DNA of 64,000 bases from an uncultured Lachnospiraceae bacterium (GCA_947648875.1 CANSPM010000006.1:1-64000), one strand, 5' to 3'. Shown: positions 1 to 10,063, numbered from the stretch's first letter. The notes: generated from the sequence alone by a model not told the origin. A program made the numbers and translations.

Positions 1-55
1 AGTAGAAGGACAGGGAATGGGCTTTTGGACACGGGTTCGACTCCCGTCTACTCCA
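1..55 (+). ncRNA. ssrA: 3' end of probable tmRNA (truncated by window edge)
   Basis: GGAC followed by T-arm ACGGG-TTCGACT-CCCGT and acceptor strand CTACTCC-A; no anticodon arm precedes it, as expected for a tmRNA 3' end. Confidence 0.65.
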
Positions 56-170
56 CTCTTACGGCGACATGACCGGAGTCGAACCCGCAGGTTCTGACTC
101 CCGTCTACTCCAGGATGACCGTTTTTCAAGGCGTGGTTATCAGGGGTGGAACACGGAAAACAGGCGAAAG

Positions 171-238
171 TATGCCAGGTTAAGCGGCTTTTACCAGCCG
201 CCCTTAACCTGGCATATTTAAACGGAACGGTTTTTTTT
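171..238 (+). terminator. Long hairpin followed by a T-rich tract, probable tmRNA terminator
   Basis: TATGCCAGGTTAA...TTAACCTGGCATA stem with inner CGGCT/AGCCG; T8 at about 231-238. Confidence 0.5.
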
Positions 239-469
239 AAAAAAGAAGAATTTTGTCAAATTGCATAGATCTGTAGAATGTGTGCATGAAAAACTGTTAT
301 GTTGCCATTTACATCAAAGTTCACAATTATAAAACATAATATATAATTGTGAATTCTGTATGCCCGCGAAAATGCGGACCGACACAATTTGGCAAATAGT
401 TACAATGCGGCAAAAAGCGCTGATTCCGGCTTGATACAGCACTCCAATGCGGAAAAAAGACAAAAAGAC

Positions 470-498
470 TTGACAATTAAAAAAGTGTTCATTATACT
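470..498 (+). promoter_or_regulatory. Sigma-A type promoter of the opp-like operon
   Basis: TTGACA (470-475), 17-bp spacer, TATACT (493-498). Confidence 0.75.
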
Positions 499-651
499 AA
501 ATGCATAAATTGCATGCGTTGTTGATTGTATACAGGTATCCAGAGACGGATGCAGGTATTTACGCTGTTTTCCATAAGTGGTTTCACCTTATGAATTTAG
601 TGCAATAAAGTAACAAAGTATGCAAGGAAAAAATATAGGGAGGAAAAAGAG

Positions 652-2970
652 ATGAAAAAGAAATTGTTGACATTGCTGCTGACAGCTACCATGACGGTTT
701 CCATGGCTGCCTGTGGCAATAATAACAATGAAAACCAAGGTAGCTCGACACCCGGTACTGAAAGCCAGACCCCCAGTACCGAAAGCCAGGCCTCCGGCAA
801 TGAGAGCCAGACCCCCAGCTCTGACAGCGGCAGCAATGAGAACGCGCCGATCGAGGATACCACATCGCTTATGGCTGATCTGAATAAGCAGGCGGATGTG
901 GATGTGGCTGCTCACGACGAAAAGTCCGAAGAGATCTACAACACTGTCTTCGGCGAGTTTCAGACTGCCTATGATGAGGCGCTGGCCGAGACCAACGTGA
1001 GCATGCGTCTGGCCAAGATGGCTATCGCGGAGGCAAAGCTCCTGGAGGCCGGGGCCGTTACGCCTTATGCGAATGATGCCGGCAACTATGCCATCAGCGC
1101 CATTGTGCCGCACACGATTCCCGCTGTCGAGTGGGGATTTGATGGCGAGACCCGCGGCTTCAGCAATCTGCTGATTGCCGATCGCCTGCTGACTCCGGAG
1201 GAGCGCACGGAACTCACAACCAAGTGGAGCGAACTGGTAGGAACCGGTACATGGGAGGAATATGCCGTGCAGTGGGCCGCGGACAACGGCATCACTTTGG
1301 CGGACAGCTATACCCTGGGTTCCGATACCAATGACGAGCCTACCACCTGGGATTATCTGTCTTCTTCCAAGACTGCTGACGGCCAGACCCTTTCCGCTAC
1401 CTGGGACGGTCTGCTGCGCTATGACTCCGAGAACATCCAGCAGCCTGCTCTTGCCGAGAGCTATGAGATCTCAGACGATAACCTGACATACACCTTCCAT
1501 CTGCGCAAGGGAGTGAAGTGGGTTACTTATCAGGGCACGGAAGTGGCTGAACTGAAAGCCGACGATTTTGTGGCGGCCATGCAGCACATCGGCGATACTC
1601 CGTCAGGCGGCCTGTATGCCGTGGTTTCCTGTATTGAGAATCTGGCGGCCTATGCCACAGGCGAGATTACCGATTTCTCCGAGGTTGGCGTCAAGGCCCT
1701 TGATGACTATACTGTTCAGTACACATTGAGCGAGCCTACTCCGTGGTTTTTATCTGTAGTCGGATATTCCGCGATGGCTCCTCTGTGCCGCAGTTACTAT
1801 GAGTCTCAGGGAGGAAAATTCGGCGAGGAGTTTGATCCCACAGCCGCCGATTATACTTTCGGCTCCGACGCGCAGCACATCGTTTACTGTGGGCCTTATC
1901 TGGTGAGCAACTATACTTATCAGAATACCATCGTGCTTACGGCAAACCCCAGCTATTACAATGCGGATAAGGTCCGCATCAAGACCGTTACCTTTAAGTT
2001 CAATGACGGAACGGATGAGCTGTTCTCCTGGAACAATTATATGAACGGCACTTTCAACGCCGGTCTGGGACTGGGCGCCTCTGCGCTGGAGCAGGCCAAG
2101 GCTACTGCCGTACCCGATGATCCTGACGGCAAGAACTACTTTGAAAAGTATGCATACGTTGTCTCCGAAAGTGCGATCTCTTACCTGAATTTTGTAAACC
2201 TGAACCGTTACGCTTACGCCAACTACAATGACGAAACCCAGGTAAAGTCCGCAAAGACACAGCTGCAGGCTGAACGCAGCCAGGCCGCCATGATGAATCA
2301 GAATTTCCGTCTGGCGGTGGCGCTGGCCAATGACCGCGGCACGGTGAACGCTCTCAGCAGGGGTGAGGATCTGAGATATGCCCGTCTGACCAATTCCTAT
2401 GTGCCGGGCAGTTTCATCAGCGTCTCCGAGGAGATTACGGTTGACATTAACGGCACTGCCACCACCTATCCCGTTGGCACCTATTACGGGGAGATCCTGC
2501 AGGATCAGATTACGGCCGACGGCTATCCCATGCAGGTCTGGGATCCCAGCGGTGCTGACGGTGCGGGCTCCAGCCTTGGATTTGACGGCTGGTATCTGCC
2601 TGAGGAGGCTGTAAAATATCTGGAGAAGGCGATTGAAGAGCTTGCCGCGGAGGGCGTTGAGATCAGCGAGACCAACCCTATTTATCTGGATATGCTTTAT
2701 CAGGACTACAGCACCATCGGTTCTGCCATGAATCAGGCTCAGAAGAAGACCATTGAGGAGATTCTTGGCGGTAAGGTAGTTATCAATCTGGTTCCCTGCG
2801 TATCTGATGACAACAGGTCCTATGCCGGATATTACGGAGAGTATGGGTATCAGATGAACTATGATTACGGCGGAAGTACCGGTTGGGGTCCCGATTACGG
2901 TGATGCCCAGACCTATCTGGATACTCTGATGTCTGGTGGTTATATGTGCTTTGCCATGGGACTTTGGTAA
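652..2970 (+). CDS. ABC transporter substrate-binding lipoprotein, peptide/nickel family 5 (SBP_bac_5-like), apparently circularly permuted
   Basis: Lipobox ..MAACG; NALAESYEIS..LTYTFHLRKGVKW core; GGAGG RBS; followed by Opp permease and ATPase genes. Confidence 0.9.
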   Translation: MKKKLLTLLLTATMTVSMAACGNNNNENQGSSTPGTESQTPSTESQASGNESQTPSSDSGSNENAPIEDTTSLMADLNKQADVDVAAHDEKSEEIYNTVFGEFQTAYDEALAETNVSMRLAKMAIAEAKLLEAGAVTPYANDAGNYAISAIVPHTIPAVEWGFDGETRGFSNLLIADRLLTPEERTELTTKWSELVGTGTWEEYAVQWAADNGITLADSYTLGSDTNDEPTTWDYLSSSKTADGQTLSATWDGLLRYDSENIQQPALAESYEISDDNLTYTFHLRKGVKWVTYQGTEVAELKADDFVAAMQHIGDTPSGGLYAVVSCIENLAAYATGEITDFSEVGVKALDDYTVQYTLSEPTPWFLSVVGYSAMAPLCRSYYESQGGKFGEEFDPTAADYTFGSDAQHIVYCGPYLVSNYTYQNTIVLTANPSYYNADKVRIKTVTFKFNDGTDELFSWNNYMNGTFNAGLGLGASALEQAKATAVPDDPDGKNYFEKYAYVVSESAISYLNFVNLNRYAYANYNDETQVKSAKTQLQAERSQAAMMNQNFRLAVALANDRGTVNALSRGEDLRYARLTNSYVPGSFISVSEEITVDINGTATTYPVGTYYGEILQDQITADGYPMQVWDPSGADGAGSSLGFDGWYLPEEAVKYLEKAIEELAAEGVEISETNPIYLDMLYQDYSTIGSAMNQAQKKTIEEILGGKVVINLVPCVSDDNRSYAGYYGEYGYQMNYDYGGSTGWGPDYGDAQTYLDTLMSGGYMCFAMGLW

Positions 2971-3020
2971 GAAGACGGGTGTTAGAATCCTCAGAACAGT
3001 TTTTCTTTTATAACAGATGG

Positions 3021-3056
3021 GGGGCGAGGGAGTCCTCGCCCCTCTTGTGTTGTTTT
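3021..3056 (+). terminator. Hairpin between the SBP gene and permease genes (terminator/attenuator)
   Basis: GGGGCGAGG-gagt-CCTCGCCCC followed by T-rich sequence. Confidence 0.6.
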
Positions 3057-3093
3057 CATTTTCATCCATTATTGTGAGAGAGTTGGATTACTT

Positions 3094-4674
3094 ATGGGAA
3101 GATATGTGTTAAAGAGATTGCTGCATGGAATCGTATCCATCATTCTGGTGGTTTTTATTGTCATGCTGCTGGTTTACGGACTGATGAACCGTGACCTTGT
3201 GTTTGCCAAGGATGCAAACTTTGGCAAACAGACCAACAATAACAGACGTACTTATATGCTTCAGCAGTGGGAACTGTTCGGTTATTACGACTATGTCCCC
3301 TACGCTGATTATATGTTGATGCTTCGGCAGGAGGGAGAGATTGATGAGGAGACCCGGGCCGAGGCAGTAAAGCTTGGACGTGACGCGGACGGAAGCAAGG
3401 ATTCCGAACTCGCGGCACAGTATATCGAACAATTTACAGAATATTATGAGTCGAAAGGCTATACGGTGGAGCGTCTGGGCGCTGTGCTGTCCAGAGGCAA
3501 AATTGCCCCCGGCGGTCAGCCCGCGCTGTTTGCCTATAAGGATAATTCCCTGCTGGAACGGCTCTGGACATATTTTACCGGCCTCATTCAGGTGGACAAC
3601 ATTCATTATGTGCCGGAATGCAATGACATCGGAGAGAGAGGTCTCACTTTTACGCTCTATGATCCGTTGTATGGCGGCGATAAGTTTTCTCCCGCGATTA
3701 TGGGCAACGGGACCAAACATAAGTATCTTCTTTATTTTGACAACAGATTTCCCTATATCCATCAGAACCTGGCTACCGTCAATCTGGGCGTCAGTTTTTC
3801 CATCAGCCGGGGGGTGGATGTATTCACTACCATGACGCAGAGCCAGGGTTCCTGGGTGCAGTCCGCAATCACCTATCCCACAGGATTAAGTGAGATGAGC
3901 GCCGATGATCTGCACACGGCTACCTATATCGCTGGGTCCAGGGATACCAGTGAGATGCTCCAGGCCCGTTTTACGGATGATTATACCAGTGTTATGACGG
4001 TGAGAGGCAGTTATTCCCGCTTGGGCTATTCGTTCCTGATCGGTATCATTGCCTCCATAGTGACTTACGTTTTGGGACTGCCCATTGGCGTGTTGATGGC
4101 GCGTTTCAAGGAGGGGCTTTTTGACAAGATTGGCACGGTGTATATCATGTTTATCTCCGCTGTCCCGTCCCTGGCCTATATTTTCCTGTTCCGGGGCATT
4201 GGCAGCGCCATGGGGCTGCCGACGATGTTCGACATGGATAACGTGAAAAAGGCCATGTATTTGTTGCCCATTGTTTCGCTTGCGCTTCCCTCGGTGGCCA
4301 GTATGATGAAATGGATGCGTCGGTACATGATTGATCAGATGAATTCCGACTATGTGAAATTCGCCAGATCCGGCGGTATGTCGGAGACGGAGATCTTTTT
4401 CAAGCATGTGATGAAGGTTGCCGCTATTCCCATTGTGCAGGGCATTCCCGGCACACTCCTGTTTGCCATGACGGGAGCGCTCATCACGGAACGTGTCTAT
4501 CTGGTTCCCGGTGCGGGCGGGCTGCTCATTGATGCCATCAATCAGTATGACAACTCGGTAATTGTAGGCGTGACGTTGTTTTACGCGGTCCTGTCGGTTT
4601 TGGCGCTGATTCTGGGCGATGTGATGATGGCCATGGTGGACCCCAGAATTTCCTTTACGAATAAAGCGAGGTGA
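3094..4674 (+). CDS. Oligopeptide ABC transporter permease, OppB/DppB-like, with large insertion after TM1
   Basis: N-terminal RYVLKRLLHGI TM1; C-terminal permease core with FARSGGMSETEIFFKHVMKVAAIPI; 526 aa, well above the usual ~310. Confidence 0.9.
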   Translation: MGRYVLKRLLHGIVSIILVVFIVMLLVYGLMNRDLVFAKDANFGKQTNNNRRTYMLQQWELFGYYDYVPYADYMLMLRQEGEIDEETRAEAVKLGRDADGSKDSELAAQYIEQFTEYYESKGYTVERLGAVLSRGKIAPGGQPALFAYKDNSLLERLWTYFTGLIQVDNIHYVPECNDIGERGLTFTLYDPLYGGDKFSPAIMGNGTKHKYLLYFDNRFPYIHQNLATVNLGVSFSISRGVDVFTTMTQSQGSWVQSAITYPTGLSEMSADDLHTATYIAGSRDTSEMLQARFTDDYTSVMTVRGSYSRLGYSFLIGIIASIVTYVLGLPIGVLMARFKEGLFDKIGTVYIMFISAVPSLAYIFLFRGIGSAMGLPTMFDMDNVKKAMYLLPIVSLALPSVASMMKWMRRYMIDQMNSDYVKFARSGGMSETEIFFKHVMKVAAIPIVQGIPGTLLFAMTGALITERVYLVPGAGGLLIDAINQYDNSVIVGVTLFYAVLSVLALILGDVMMAMVDPRISFTNKAR

Positions 4675-5660
4675 GAGGCGTGGAAGATTTCAGTAAAAAG
4701 TATAATATGCCGGACGCGGAGCTTTTTGCTCCTGTCAATCATGATGATCTTGCTTCCGAGAAGATCACCGCGCCCAGGTATTCCTATTGGAAATCCGTAT
4801 TCCGCGTGTTCTTCCGGAATCGGGTCAATATTGTCGTTCTTTCGCTGCTGGCTGTTTTGGTTGTGTTCGCGTTTATCTATCCCGTTATCATCGGCTATGA
4901 TCCTGAGGTGAATCCTTACATGAATCTGACCGATATGGCCGCGCAGCATCTGAATCCCAAGAAAGCCATCGAACATTTTGGATTCAGTATCAAGTGGATT
5001 TTCGGTACCAGCGGGCAGGGGGCGTCTACTTTTGACTCCATCTGGCATGGTTCGCGCCTGTCCATCATGCTGGCTGTGGTCTGTGCCGCCATCAACATGA
5101 CTATTGGCATTATTCTGGGCGCTGTCTGGGGCTTTTCCCGGAAAGTGGATATTGTCATGAACGAGGTATACAATGTGCTGGGCAATATTCCCATGACCCT
5201 GCTGATCTCCGTTATGGTGCTGGTTTTCTCTCCCAGTTTCTGGACGCTGGTCTTTGCCATGACGGTAATCGGATGGCTGGGCATGGCCTACTATATACGT
5301 ACGCGGGTTATTATTATTCGAGATCATGAGTATAACCTGGCGTCGAGATGCCTGGGTACCAATATTTTTAAGATTGCCACCAAGAACATTTTGCCGTTTA
5401 TGACTTCTGTCATTGTGCTGGAGATTGCCAGCGCCATTCCGGGTTATATATCCTATGAGGTGTTCCTGAGCTATATTGGACTGGGTATCAACGAGGCAAC
5501 CCTGGGCCGTCTGATTCAGGAGGCTCAGAACGCCATGTCAACACCCGGCTGGGGGTGGGAGTTCTGGTCTCCTGTGGCGGTAGCGTCTGTCATCACCGTG
5601 GTTCTGTATGTCGTCGGTCAGAATCTGGGCGACGCGTCTGACCCCAGAACGCATATGTAA
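4671..5660 (+). CDS. Oligopeptide ABC transporter permease, OppC/DppC-like
   Basis: GTG start overlapping upstream stop; EAA-loop region SRCLGTNIFKIATKNILPFM; hydrophobic segments. Confidence 0.9.
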   Translation: MRGVEDFSKKYNMPDAELFAPVNHDDLASEKITAPRYSYWKSVFRVFFRNRVNIVVLSLLAVLVVFAFIYPVIIGYDPEVNPYMNLTDMAAQHLNPKKAIEHFGFSIKWIFGTSGQGASTFDSIWHGSRLSIMLAVVCAAINMTIGIILGAVWGFSRKVDIVMNEVYNVLGNIPMTLLISVMVLVFSPSFWTLVFAMTVIGWLGMAYYIRTRVIIIRDHEYNLASRCLGTNIFKIATKNILPFMTSVIVLEIASAIPGYISYEVFLSYIGLGINEATLGRLIQEAQNAMSTPGWGWEFWSPVAVASVITVVLYVVGQNLGDASDPRTHM

Positions 5661-5673
5661 GGAGGACACAGCA

Positions 5674-7431
5674 ATGGAAGACAAGAAAGTACTGCTCTCT
5701 GTTCGCGATCTCCATGTTAAGTTCCGTGTCCGCGGCAGAGTGTTGACCGCAATCCGCGGTATTGACCTCGATATTTATGAAAATGAATCTATCGCCATTG
5801 TAGGTGAGTCAGGCTCCGGCAAGTCCGTCTTTACCAAAACTTTTGCGGGAATGCTGGATTCCAACGGATTTATCTCTGAAGGGCGTCTCATATTTTCCGA
5901 TGACGAACTGGCCGATACCCATGTCCGCATCGGCTCTGTGGCACAGAATTTCATCAGACATGCAAGGGCCAGGCTGGACGAGTATTCCAGATACGAGTTC
6001 GGAGCCGGGACCTGGCAGGCCATGGAAAAGCTGAAAACTGAGCGGGAGGAACGCATGGGACTTTCCCACCAGGAGCAGGAGGCCGCTGACAAGGCGCTGA
6101 AAAGTCTTGTGGATGAGCGAATCAGTGTCTTTAATCTGAAACAGACTCTGGATTCCAGAAATCAGAAGCAGGAGATCCGGGAAGCCACCGCAAAAATGAA
6201 GGAATACGACCGGAAGATCAAGGAGCTTAAAGCGGCTAACGCCCAGAAAGCCAGAGCCCATAAGGCCGCCGCTTCCAGCGACACGGCTTATCAGAGTGAA
6301 TATGAGAAGGAAATGGCCAAGCTCAAAACCCGCTACGCGAAAGAGATCACGGGCGCGCCTGATAAAAAGACGCTGGAGCGCAATGAGATTCTTGCGAAGG
6401 AGATCTATCTTTCTATTGGCCGCTACGGCTTCAGCAAGCGCCTGCAATTGATGAACGGTCTTCTGAAAGCCTTTAAGAAAGCAATGATAATGGGTGTGGA
6501 TCTGGATGACGAGGCGCAGAGAAACAAGGTGTTTGACACTGTGGCTTTTCGTGTGAAATACCTGGATGAAACACCGCGGGAGCTTCATGGTACCTGCATT
6601 TTGAATCTTGCCAATGTGAAATTTGCCGGCGACTGGAACCAGATTCGCGGACGGCGTATCGCTACGGTGTTCCAGGACCCCATGACCAGCTTAAATCCCA
6701 TTGTTACCATCGGGAAACAGATTACCTCCGTTATTGTGCGCCATCAGGGCTGTTCGGAGGCGGAGGCCAGACGCCGTGCCATCGAACTCATGCACAAGGT
6801 GGGGATTCCCAAGGCGGAGAGCAGATTTGACGATTATCCGTTCCAGTATTCCGGCGGTATGCGGCAGCGGATCGTTATTGCCATTGCCCTTTCCTGTCAG
6901 CCGAAAATTCTGATCTGTGACGAGCCTACTACGGCTCTGGATGTGACCATACAGGCGCAGATCCTGAAGCTCATCAAGGATTTGCAGAGAGAGTTCGGGT
7001 ATACCATTGTATTTATTACCCATGATTTGGGTGTTGTAGCCAATATTGCGGACCGTGTGGCGGTGCTGTATGCCGGGCAGGTGATCGAACTGGGCAATGT
7101 GGATGAGGTTTTCTATGATCCGCGTCATCCCTACACCTGGGCATTGCTTTCCAGCCTTCCACAGCTTGCGCAGAGCGGCAGCAAGCTCTATTCCATTACC
7201 GGTACGCCGCCGTCTCTCTACAACAGCATTACCGGGGATGCCTTTGCGCCCCGTAATCCGTTCTGCCTGAAAATTGATACGCTGGAAGAACCGCCGATGT
7301 TTCAGATAACGGACACCCATTATGCGAAGACCTGGCTGCTTGATCCAAGAGCGCCGAAGATTGATAAACCTGAAAGCATTCAGGATATTCACGAGAAGAT
7401 TCTGGACGCTTACAACGTGGAAGAAGTATGA
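5674..7431 (+). CDS. Oligopeptide ABC transporter ATPase, OppD-like, with ~200-aa insertion
   Basis: GESGSGKS Walker [19 protein letters not shown] signature; [12 protein letters not shown] Walker B; start ATG 5674 with GGAGG RBS. Confidence 0.92.
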   Translation: MEDKKVLLSVRDLHVKFRVRGRVLTAIRGIDLDIYENESIAIVGESGSGKSVFTKTFAGMLDSNGFISEGRLIFSDDELADTHVRIGSVAQNFIRHARARLDEYSRYEFGAGTWQAMEKLKTEREERMGLSHQEQEAADKALKSLVDERISVFNLKQTLDSRNQKQEIREATAKMKEYDRKIKELKAANAQKARAHKAAASSDTAYQSEYEKEMAKLKTRYAKEITGAPDKKTLERNEILAKEIYLSIGRYGFSKRLQLMNGLLKAFKKAMIMGVDLDDEAQRNKVFDTVAFRVKYLDETPRELHGTCILNLANVKFAGDWNQIRGRRIATVFQDPMTSLNPIVTIGKQITSVIVRHQGCSEAEARRRAIELMHKVGIPKAESRFDDYPFQYSGGMRQRIVIAIALSCQPKILICDEPTTALDVTIQAQILKLIKDLQREFGYTIVFITHDLGVVANIADRVAVLYAGQVIELGNVDEVFYDPRHPYTWALLSSLPQLAQSGSKLYSITGTPPSLYNSITGDAFAPRNPFCLKIDTLEEPPMFQITDTHYAKTWLLDPRAPKIDKPESIQDIHEKILDAYNVEEV

Positions 7432-7448
7432 GAGAGGAGGCGAACAGG

Positions 7449-8744
7449 TTGAGTAAGATGACGAAAAAAAGCCTCCTTGGCGATTGTCCGGTGGATGCAG
7501 AGGGCAGAGAGATTCTGCTGAGTCTGAAAAATGTGGACATTACTTTCGGTAAGGGTGAAAATGCCGTCCGTGCTGTCACTGATGCGTCCTTTGACATTTA
7601 CAGGGGGGAAACTTTCTCACTGGTAGGGGAATCCGGTTCCGGAAAAACCACCATTGGCCGGGCAGTGATCAGAGTCAATCCGCTGGCCGCCGGTGAGATA
7701 GATTACCGGGGAGTGAGGATTTCCGGTAAAATTCCCCATGCGTTGGACAGGGAAGTGATCAGGAACATCCAGATGGTGTTTCAGGACCCGGCCGCGTCCT
7801 TAAACGAGAGGGCCACGGTTGACTATATTATCTCCGAGGGGCTCTATAATTTCCATCTGTTTGAGAATGAAGCCGACAGAGTCCGTAAAGTGGAGAAGAT
7901 GATTGCAGAGGTCGGTCTGCTGCCCGAGCATCTGACCCGTTATCCGCATGAGTTTTCAGGCGGGCAAAGACAGCGGATCGGCATTGCCCGCGCGATGGTT
8001 ATGGAGCCTGAACTGGTGGTGGCAGATGAGCCTATTTCCGCCCTGGATGTGTCTATCCGCGCCCAGGTGCTGAATCTGATGAAGAAATTTCAGCAGGAAA
8101 AGCATCTGACTTATCTGTTTATCGCGCATGATTTGTCCGTGGTACGCTTTATTTCCGACAGAATCGGAGTGATTTACAAGGGACGGATCGTTGAAATAGC
8201 CTCCGCGGAGGAGCTTTTCAATTTCCCGCTCCATCCGTATACGCATTCGCTGATCTCCGCGATTCCTATTCCGGACCCGCAGCTTGAGAAGAATAAGGTG
8301 CTGTATACTTATGATCCTTCTATTCATGATTATTCCGTGGATAAGCCGGAGTTTGTGGATATCGGACATGATCACTGGGTTTATGGCAATAAGGAGGAGA
8401 TTGAAAAATACAGGACTTTGCGGGAAAAGAATGAGCCGGTGAGGGCTATCACCATTACTTTCGATCCGGAGAAGCTAAAGGCTTCCGCGGAGGAGAAAGA
8501 GGCGCAGGACGCGGCTGCGGAAACGCAGTTTCTGGAGGCTCCGGTGCATGATACCGGCAACAGATTGTATGCCATAGCATCCTTTTTCCTGCCAATTTTA
8601 GGGTTGATCGTAGGCTTTGTTTTCAGACATTTTCATTATATACGCAACTATAAAATGTGCAAAAAGGGTGCTGTTGCGGGATTGCTTGTGCTGGGTGTCA
8701 TTGTGCTTATTTTCCTGTTGCTGCTTCTGCTGGCGGTTATTTAG
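7449..8744 (+). CDS. Oligopeptide ABC transporter ATPase, OppF-like, with C-terminal membrane domain
   Basis: [29 protein letters not shown]; hydrophobic C-terminus; likely TTG start 7449 after AGAGAGGAGG (ORF track starts at 7428). Confidence 0.9.
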   Translation: MSKMTKKSLLGDCPVDAEGREILLSLKNVDITFGKGENAVRAVTDASFDIYRGETFSLVGESGSGKTTIGRAVIRVNPLAAGEIDYRGVRISGKIPHALDREVIRNIQMVFQDPAASLNERATVDYIISEGLYNFHLFENEADRVRKVEKMIAEVGLLPEHLTRYPHEFSGGQRQRIGIARAMVMEPELVVADEPISALDVSIRAQVLNLMKKFQQEKHLTYLFIAHDLSVVRFISDRIGVIYKGRIVEIASAEELFNFPLHPYTHSLISAIPIPDPQLEKNKVLYTYDPSIHDYSVDKPEFVDIGHDHWVYGNKEEIEKYRTLREKNEPVRAITITFDPEKLKASAEEKEAQDAAAETQFLEAPVHDTGNRLYAIASFFLPILGLIVGFVFRHFHYIRNYKMCKKGAVAGLLVLGVIVLIFLLLLLLAVI

Positions 8745-10010
8745 ATGAGGGGGACACGAAGGGGAGGCAGCCCACATATCCCGAAAACTTTCAAGATCGA
8801 GATCTCGGACAGACATGTAAAAGCCCGGATTATTGCGGCAGTCATTTTTCTTGTGATAAGCGCGGTTTCTCTGGGCTATGGGGTCAGCGTACTGACTGGA
8901 ACGGACAAGGGCTGGCAGTTTATTTCCTTCTCCGGCGATGGCGCGGAATATGCGGCTTCGTTTGCACTGACCTATGAGCTGGGTGTGACGGACAAATCGG
9001 CCAGAAACGAGAACAGAGAGATCCGGCGGATATATTCCGAGGCGTGTCTGAAAGCAGGAAGGGCTTTCGATGCCTATGTGGTAAGTCCGGGCAATATACG
9101 GGCTCTGAACGAAGCCCCCAATGAAGTGATGGTGCTGGATTCGGTGCTGTATGATGCGCTGGCTCTTCTGGAGCAATATGAGAACAGGACGGTGTATCTG
9201 GGGCCTGCTTTCCGATTTTACGAGAATGTATTTTCCTGTACGGAGGACTGGCAGTTGGAGGATTTTGACCCGGAATCCAACGAAGAGCTTGGAGCGCTGT
9301 TTGATCGGATTGCCGCTTATGCGCGTGATCCGGACAGCGTAAGGGTAGAGCTCCTGGGGGAGAACAGGGCGAGGCTGCATGTGTCGGAAGAATATCAGGC
9401 CTTTCTTGCGTATGAGGAACTGGGCGGGGCGTTGGATTTCGGCTGGATGAAAAATGCTTTTATTACGGATTATATTGCGGATTCACTCACCAGCGCCGGT
9501 TACACCCGGGGGAGTGTAGCAAGCTACGACGGCTATACCAGAAATATGGATGACGGCAGCGGCACAATGTACAGTCTGAATATTTTTGACTGCATGGACG
9601 GCGCGGCGGCCGTGGTGGCGCGTCTCGATTATCAGGGCGCTATGACCTTTGTCTCCTATCGGGATTTCCCGATCAGCGCCATGGATTCTCAGCGCATATA
9701 TGTGACTGCGGACGGAGAACGGAAGACCCTGTTTCTGTCTTTGGAGGACGGACTGCCCTGCGCAGCCGCGGACAGTTTGACGGTGTATTCCGATACGCTG
9801 GGCTGCGCGGAGACCATGCTTTTATCCATGCCGGTTTTTCAACAGGAGAAGATTTCCGTCGATGATCTGACATACCTCACAGATTGCGGAGGGCTGGCCG
9901 TTTTGGCCGGAGACAGAAAACTTTTTGTCACGGATAGCAAGGTTGTACTCAACAGTCTGTACGACGGGTATGAGGTAGAATATACAGGATCAGGGACCGT
10001 GACGGAATGA
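8745..10010 (+). CDS. Membrane-anchored protein with putative degenerate ApbE-like domain
   Basis: Single N-terminal TM (RIIAAVIFLVISAVSLGYGVSVL); ALDFGWMKNAFITDYIADSLTSAGYTRGSVASYDGYTRN resembles the ApbE core segment; starts immediately after oppF-like stop. Confidence 0.5.
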   Translation: MRGTRRGGSPHIPKTFKIEISDRHVKARIIAAVIFLVISAVSLGYGVSVLTGTDKGWQFISFSGDGAEYAASFALTYELGVTDKSARNENREIRRIYSEACLKAGRAFDAYVVSPGNIRALNEAPNEVMVLDSVLYDALALLEQYENRTVYLGPAFRFYENVFSCTEDWQLEDFDPESNEELGALFDRIAAYARDPDSVRVELLGENRARLHVSEEYQAFLAYEELGGALDFGWMKNAFITDYIADSLTSAGYTRGSVASYDGYTRNMDDGSGTMYSLNIFDCMDGAAAVVARLDYQGAMTFVSYRDFPISAMDSQRIYVTADGERKTLFLSLEDGLPCAAADSLTVYSDTLGCAETMLLSMPVFQQEKISVDDLTYLTDCGGLAVLAGDRKLFVTDSKVVLNSLYDGYEVEYTGSGTVTE

Positions 10011-10063
10011 TGGCGTTATGGGGAACTGTGGGCGTTTCATTTTCATCGGTGCGTTTGTAATTT

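Noticed and set aside
1750-3069. 439-aa minus-strand ORF opposite the SBP gene
   Set aside because: Shadow ORF on the opposite strand of a clearly coding gene; translation is low-complexity and resembles no family
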